DNA of 57,228 bases. Origin: an uncultured Thermomicrobiales bacterium (lineage in GTDB: Bacteria > Chloroflexota > Chloroflexia > Thermomicrobiales > CADCWN01). The position numbers were made by a program, and so were the translations under genes. Position 1 is the stretch's first letter. The number at the start of each line of letters is the position of its first letter. The stretch lies in assembly GCA_902806415.1 (NCBI GenBank), contig CADCWN010000015.1, forward strand, positions 1 through 57,228. The letters run 5' to 3'. Shown piece by piece: positions 53,058-57,228 of this stretch. The notes under the pieces are model-generated. The model saw only the letters and a list, made by a program, of their open reading frames with translations, ran no database searches and was not told the DNA's origin.

Positions 53058-54002
53058 GTGGCACGTATCGCCCCGTTCGTCCGCGCGATCTTCACGCCCC
53101 TCCTGCTCCTCACGCTCGCGGCCTGCGGTGGGGGGACGCCGCGCGCCGACATGGCAGGGCCGACACCAAGCGCGCGACCGGCGACCGCCCTGGCACCAAC
53201 GTCTGCCCCGCAACGGGGTGGCACGGCAACAATCGGCGTGGTCGACGATCTGCGCCAACTCAATCCGGCCTTCGGCGGGAAAGATTTGCCGGGCGCGCTC
53301 TTCCGCCCGGTCGTTGAGGGCTTGTTCGATTTCGATGGGGAGGGCCGCCCGCGCCCCTGGCTGACGGAGGAGGTGCCGGGGCGCGGGCGTGGCGTCTCGA
53401 CCGATGGGACGACGATCATCATCCGGCTGCGACAAGGGGTCGCCTGGGAGGATGGCGCGCCGTTCACCGCCGCCGATGTCGTCTACACCCTGGCAGTCGG
53501 GCAGAACCCCGCCAACCCCTTCGCGCCTGAGATTGCCGACGCCTACCGGGCGATCCGCGCTGCCGACGCGCTCGACCCCTACACCGTGCGCCTGACGCTG
53601 ACCGCGCCGGGCGACAGCTATCTGCGCGCCTTCTCACCGGTCCTGCCGGCGCACCTCTTCAACGGCGCGACCGATCTCGTCGACCAACCCTACGCCCGTG
53701 CGCCGTTCGGCACCGGCCCGTTCCGCTTCGCCGAGTGGACCCCCGGCGTCTCGCTGACCCTGGCGCGCAGCCCCAGCTACCGTCTCCGCGACCGCCCCTA
53801 CCTGGACCGCATCATCTTCCGCGCTTACCAGGACAGAGCGACTGCCGAGGCAGCCCTGCGCGCGGGGATGATCGATCTCCTCCTCAGCGCCGACGCCCAG
53901 ACCCTCACCGCGCCGCAGGACGGGCCGATCCACGGCCTCGCCCCGGCGCACAACGCCCCGCCGACCTGGAATGCTGGCGCGTGGTATCGCTGGCGCGACT
54001 GA
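53058..54002 (+). CDS. Peptide-type (SBP_bac_5) solute-binding lipoprotein, C-terminally short
   Basis: 314 aa. Lipoprotein signal peptide with LTLAAC (Cys23), an Ala/Pro/Thr linker, then the family-5 N-lobe: GGTATIGVVDDLRQLNPAFG, LFRPVVEGLFDFDGEGRPRPWLTEEVP, RLRQGVAWEDGAPFTAADVVYTL, APFGTGPFRFAEWTPG and IIFRAYQDRATAEAALRAGMIDLL. Family members normally continue for 200 or more residues into lobe two; this one stops at a plain TGA followed by a perfect terminator. It is therefore either a truncated gene or a natural short form. GTG start, with GGATGGAG upstream. No permeases adjacent. Confidence 0.8.
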   Translation: MARIAPFVRAIFTPLLLLTLAACGGGTPRADMAGPTPSARPATALAPTSAPQRGGTATIGVVDDLRQLNPAFGGKDLPGALFRPVVEGLFDFDGEGRPRPWLTEEVPGRGRGVSTDGTTIIIRLRQGVAWEDGAPFTAADVVYTLAVGQNPANPFAPEIADAYRAIRAADALDPYTVRLTLTAPGDSYLRAFSPVLPAHLFNGATDLVDQPYARAPFGTGPFRFAEWTPGVSLTLARSPSYRLRDRPYLDRIIFRAYQDRATAEAALRAGMIDLLLSADAQTLTAPQDGPIHGLAPAHNAPPTWNAGAWYRWRD

Positions 54003-54008
54003 GAACGT

Positions 54009-54044
54009 GCGACCGGGGCGTGATCAAAATCACGCCCCGGTCGC
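54009..54044. terminator. Bidirectional terminator between convergent genes
   Basis: Perfect 15-pair stem (GCGACCGGGGCGTGA and its complement) with a six-base TCAAAA loop, seven bases after the binding-protein stop and 35 before the EF-G-like stop. Confidence 0.85.
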
Positions 54045-54078
54045 CGTGGTAGTCGATGCCGACTGCACGCCTTCGGCG

Positions 54079-56166
54079 CTAGTGTGCCGCCGCCCCCTGC
54101 GCGGCGGCGATGATCCCCTCGGCGAGGTGCGGCGGAACTTTCTGGTAGTGGTCGAACGCCATCTCGAAGATCCCTTGGCCCTGGGTCAGTTGGCGCAAGT
54201 CGGTCGCGTAGCGCTGCACCTCGGACAGCGGGGCGGTCGCCTCGACCAGGGTGAGGCCGTCGTCGTCCGGCATCGCCCCCTGGACGTGGGCGCGCTTGGC
54301 GTTGAGATCGCTGATGATGTCGCCGGTATACGTGCCGGGGATGCTGATCCGCAGCGCCATCACCGGCTCCAGCAGCGTCGGCTGCGCGCGCTGCATCGCC
54401 TCCTTGAACGCCTGCGCCGAGGCGATCTTAAAGGCCATCTCGTTCGAGTCGACCGTGTGATACGACCCATCGGTCAGCGTCACGCGCACGTTGACGACTG
54501 GATACCCGGCGATCGGCCCGTGGTCGAGCGATTCGCGCACCCCTTTCTCCACGCCGGGGATGTACTGGCGCGGCACCGTGCCGCCGACGATCTTCTCGGT
54601 GAACGCGAAATCCTCGTCGGGCAGCGGTTCCATGTCGATCACCACCTCACCGAACTGCCCCGCGCCGCCGGTCTGCTTCTTGTGGCGATATTTCACGCCG
54701 CGCACCGTCGCCGCGATCGTCTCGCGGTACGGCACGCGCGGCAGCTTCACTTCGACGTGGACGCCCGACTTGCGCGCCAGGCGTTCGGTCGCCACCTGGA
54801 CGTGCGACTCCCCGAGCCCGGAGACGATTGTCTCGCCGGTCACCGGGTCGCGGCCGATCTGGAGCGTCGGGTCTTCCTGGATGAGCTGGTTCAGCCCGCT
54901 GCCCATCTTGTCCACATCGCCCTTCGCCTTCGGCAGCACGGCGGCGGAGAAGAGCGGCTTGGGGAAGGTAATAGGGTCGAGGGCCACGGGGCGCGCCGGA
55001 TCGCAGAGGGTGTCGCCGGTGCGCGTCGCCGCCAGCTTGACGACCGCGCCGATGTCGCCCGCGACGATGCGCGTCGTCGGAGCCTGCTCCTTGCCGCAGA
55101 GGAAGTAGAGGTGGCCCAGGCGCTCATCCTGCCCCTTGCCGGCGTTGAGGAGGTGAGAGTCGGCCTGGACCGTGCCGGAGTAGACCCGGAAGTAGCTCAG
55201 CGTGCCGAAGCGATCGACCGTCGTCTTGAAGACGAAGGCCACCGTCGTCCCGGCGGGGTCGCAGGGGAGTTCGACCCGCTCGCCATCCTGGGGGTTCTTG
55301 CCGATCGCCGGGTCTTTCTCGGTCGGCGCGGGCAGATAGTCTACGATCGCGTCGAGCAACGCCTGCAAACCTTTGTTGGCGGTCGCCGCGCCGCAGAGAG
55401 CCGGGACCAGCGCGCCGGAGCAGACGGCCTCCTTTAACGCCGCGTCCAACTCCGCGTCGGCGATCGGCTCGTCGTTGAGGAATTTCTCGATCAGCGCGTC
55501 GTCGTTCTCGGCGATCCGCTCGATCAGCTGCGCGCGGTAGCCCTCGGCCTCCTCGACCAGCTCCGGCGGGATCGGCGCCTCCTCCATCTTGCCGTCGCGC
55601 CCGGCGTAGAGGAACGCCCGCCGATGCAGCACCTCGATCACCCCTCGGAACGATCCCTCCGCGCCGATCGGCATCTCCAGCGGCACGACGCTGTTGCCGA
55701 GCCGTTCCTGTGCGCTGGCAATCGCCCGCGCGAAGTCCGCATTCTCGCGATCCATCTTGTTCACGTAGAGGAGGCGCGACAGCCGGTGCTGGCACGCCCC
55801 TTTCCACGCTTGCTCGGTGCCGACCTCCACCCCTGCGGCGGCATCTACCAGGATGATCGCCGCATCGGCGACGCGCATGGTGGCGCGAATATCGCCCGCG
55901 AAGTCGGCGAAGCCGGGCGCATCGAGCAGGTTGATCTTGTGGTCGCGCCAGGTGAGCGGCAGCACGGTGGCGCTGACGGAGAGGTGGCGCTTCGTCTCGT
56001 CGGGGTCGAAGTCGGAGACGGTGGTCCCATCCTCGACGCGGCCCAGGCGATTGATCACGCCGCTGTCGAAGAGCAGCGCCTCGGCCAGCGAGGTCTTACC
56101 CGCACCGCCGTGGGAGAAGAGGCCGACATTGCGAATCCGTTCGGGGGCGTACTGCTCCATCTGCAT
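54079..56166 (-). CDS. Elongation factor G-like protein (EF-G-2 type)
   Basis: 695 aa with all five EF-G domains. The G1 loop is SHGGAGKTSL rather than GHIDAGKTT, G4 is NKMD (136-139), and G3 reads DAPGF where canonical EF-G has DTPGH; the histidine that activates GTP hydrolysis is thus Phe86. Domains III-V are normal (GLGESHVQVATERL, RHKKQTGGAGQFG, IPGTYTGDIISDLNAKRAHVQGAM). These traits mark the EF-G-2-like group; the Thermus EF-G-2 is reported to be a weak GTPase. ATG at 56166 lies six bases after GGAGG. No ribosomal or tuf genes are near. Confidence 0.92.
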   Translation of the reverse strand: MQMEQYAPERIRNVGLFSHGGAGKTSLAEALLFDSGVINRLGRVEDGTTVSDFDPDETKRHLSVSATVLPLTWRDHKINLLDAPGFADFAGDIRATMRVADAAIILVDAAAGVEVGTEQAWKGACQHRLSRLLYVNKMDRENADFARAIASAQERLGNSVVPLEMPIGAEGSFRGVIEVLHRRAFLYAGRDGKMEEAPIPPELVEEAEGYRAQLIERIAENDDALIEKFLNDEPIADAELDAALKEAVCSGALVPALCGAATANKGLQALLDAIVDYLPAPTEKDPAIGKNPQDGERVELPCDPAGTTVAFVFKTTVDRFGTLSYFRVYSGTVQADSHLLNAGKGQDERLGHLYFLCGKEQAPTTRIVAGDIGAVVKLAATRTGDTLCDPARPVALDPITFPKPLFSAAVLPKAKGDVDKMGSGLNQLIQEDPTLQIGRDPVTGETIVSGLGESHVQVATERLARKSGVHVEVKLPRVPYRETIAATVRGVKYRHKKQTGGAGQFGEVVIDMEPLPDEDFAFTEKIVGGTVPRQYIPGVEKGVRESLDHGPIAGYPVVNVRVTLTDGSYHTVDSNEMAFKIASAQAFKEAMQRAQPTLLEPVMALRISIPGTYTGDIISDLNAKRAHVQGAMPDDDGLTLVEATAPLSEVQRYATDLRQLTQGQGIFEMAFDHYQKVPPHLAEGIIAAAQGAAAH

Positions 56167-56389
56167 CACGATCCTCCACGACTACAGCTCGTGTGCGATC
56201 GCGCTCGCCGTCGCTCGAACCGTCGGGCGCGTCACACCTCGCGACGGATCGGCCCCAGTGTCGTGGGGATCGCGCTGCCGACAACGACCCAGAGAGTCAT
56301 TGTCAGACCAGCGTACTGACACTGGCGTCGTCTTAACGAGAGGTTAACACGCGCTCGGGAGAGATGCAACAACGCTGGAAGTGGCGACA

Positions 56390-56773
56390 TTACCAGAGGC
56401 GGGTGATCGGATACGCGTCGAGCAGCGGGTCGGCGCTGACGATCGGCAAGTTTTCCGCCAGCGCTTGCGCGACGAGGAGGCGGTCGAACGGGTCGCGATG
56501 ATGCAAAGGGAGGGTGAAGACAACATTCAGATGCTCGAGTGTAACGGGGAGGAGATCGATCGCGTTTCGCTCTGCCTGTTCCATAAAGATCGGGAAAGGC
56601 GCGGAGAGTCGAAGCTTCTGCAAATTGGCCTTAATCGCGATCTCCCACGCACTGGCAACACTCAGGCAGCGGTCGTTGGCGATGTCACCGATCGCATGCA
56701 CCGCCAGCGTGCTCAAGCGTTGATCGCCAAGGACGAACCATAGGAAGCTATGGGTATCCAGGAGCAGCCTCAC
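56390..56773 (-). CDS. vapC: VapC-type PIN-domain toxin
   Basis: 127 aa PIN ribonuclease. The acidic quartet is visible: Asp6 in LLLDTHSFLWF, Glu44 in SAWEIAIKANLQKL, Asp94/Asp97 in HRDPFDRLLVAQAL and Asp115 in SADPLLDAY. Toxins of this group cut tRNA or rRNA. The GTG start overlaps the antitoxin stop (GTGA). It is the second gene of a Phd/VapC pair. The 223-base gap towards the EF-G-like gene holds no clear structure. Confidence 0.93.
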   Translation of the reverse strand: MRLLLDTHSFLWFVLGDQRLSTLAVHAIGDIANDRCLSVASAWEIAIKANLQKLRLSAPFPIFMEQAERNAIDLLPVTLEHLNVVFTLPLHHRDPFDRLLVAQALAENLPIVSADPLLDAYPITRLW

Positions 56774-56997
56774 CGCATATATTCCTCGAACTCCAGCAGG
56801 GGATCGTCGAAGTCGTCGGACATCGTGGCCATCCCCCTGGCGCTGCCAAACTGCGGCCGACCCCGCCGCACCGGCACTGGGACGAGCCGCACGCGCACCA
56901 CGCCCTCGCCGGTGATGTAGACCTCCTCGCCCCGCAGCGCCGCGTCGAGCAGCTCGGGCAGGCGGGACTGCGCCTCAGCGCGACTCACTTGCTGCAT
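56770..56997 (-). CDS. Phd/YefM-type antitoxin
   Basis: 75 aa. MQQVSRAEAQSRLPELLDAALRGEEVYITGEGVVRVRLVPV is the Phd/YefM DNA-binding fold, and the acidic C-terminus (SDDFDDPLLEFEEYMR) is the part that wraps the toxin. AGGAG lies nine bases before the ATG. It overlaps vapC by four bases, so it should be made first and autorepress the operon. A TATACT box lies about 40 bases upstream. Confidence 0.92.
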   Translation of the reverse strand: MQQVSRAEAQSRLPELLDAALRGEEVYITGEGVVRVRLVPVPVRRGRPQFGSARGMATMSDDFDDPLLEFEEYMR

Positions 56998-57035
56998 GAT
57001 CGTGTGCTCCTGTGGGGATTCAGCGCCATCGGCAA

Positions 57036-57044
57036 AGTATAGAA
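57036..57044 (-). promoter_or_regulatory. -10 box of the Phd/VapC operon
   Basis: Minus strand TTCTATACT, 39 bases before the antitoxin ATG; overlaps the region where autorepression would act. Confidence 0.4.
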
Positions 57045-57049
57045 CGATG

Positions 57050-57228
57050 CTAACCCTTCTCCCACCAGAGGAGCGCCTGGCGCGGCTCCGGCGCGGGGAT
57101 TTGCCAGCGGTCGCCCTCACGCACGAGTGTCGTGACGAGCCAATCGTCCAGCAGCCGATCGGCGTGCGGGTCGCGCCCGACCGGGCCGAGCCACAACCGC
57201 TCGCGGGCGAGGCGTGCGGCATCCTCCG
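57050..57228 (-). CDS. C-terminal fragment of an unidentified protein entering from the right edge
   Basis: From the right edge the minus strand is open for 58 codons to TAG at 57052-57050: ARLARERLWLGPVGRDPHAD, then DDWLVTTLVREGDRWQIP and a Trp-Trp-rich end. Composition and codon usage look coding, and it fits neatly upstream of the toxin-antitoxin pair. It is too short to assign to a family. Confidence 0.55.
   Translation of the reverse strand, partial: EDAARLARERLWLGPVGRDPHADRLLDDWLVTTLVREGDRWQIPAPEPRQALLWWEKG

Overview
The window is a GC-rich (roughly two-thirds G+C by eye), gene-dense bacterial chromosome segment. It most resembles a member of the Chloroflexota, perhaps near the Thermomicrobia. 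The hints are a pair of the WxxxGGLxxFG / QWFERxRFExHPE surface repeats typical of that phylum in an amidase, a DUF6766 protein, a split-type glycine decarboxylase and many Chloroflexota-style lipoproteins. No rRNA, tRNA, CRISPR array, prophage or intact insertion sequence was seen. The assignment is an inference from gene content, not from a marker gene.

Layout. 0-5.5 kb: der (cut by the left edge), gcvT-gcvH-gcvPA without gcvPB beside it, and divergently a sugar-type ABC ATPase. 5.6-11 kb: a recombinase-like catalytic domain with a thioredoxin-like ferredoxin, a DUF3224/WYL-regulator divergent pair, two tiny unknown genes, a lactonase-like hydrolase, and a DinB-like gene cut by a decayed IS630-type element. 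11-18.7 kb: a TPP enzyme with hisB, then the glycolytic run gap-DUF402-pgk-tpiA-glgC. 19-30 kb: an S9 peptidase, a MntA/HepT toxin-antitoxin pair, a queuosine-precursor transporter gene broken by one amber codon, MscS-nadD, an APH-fold kinase, a DUF433/DUF5615 pair, and overlapping NUDIX and LACTB2-like genes. 30-40 kb: DUF6766, GNAT, C45 hydrolase, DedA, cell-wall amidase, lipoproteins and a secreted nuclease. 39.8-43.5 kb: a glucarate module (RpiR regulator, glucarate dehydratase, divergent KDG dehydratase). 43.6-51 kb: GNAT, K+ channel, heparinase-II/III-like protein, then an ABC sugar importer with two permeases and a binding protein but no ATPase; the orphan ATPase at 4.4 kb is the obvious partner. 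51-57 kb: Uma2, rfbB, a truncated peptide-binding lipoprotein, an EF-G-2-like factor and a Phd/VapC pair.

The most striking pattern is not a gene. At least nine gaps between genes of the same direction carry tandem 7-bp repeats, six of them folded into long hairpins; each locus has its own heptamer, so sequence differs while architecture is shared. None was found in convergent gaps, which instead hold ordinary GC-rich terminators, or in divergent gaps. A second pattern is a recurrent extended -10 box close to YGCTAYNNT with little recognisable -35.
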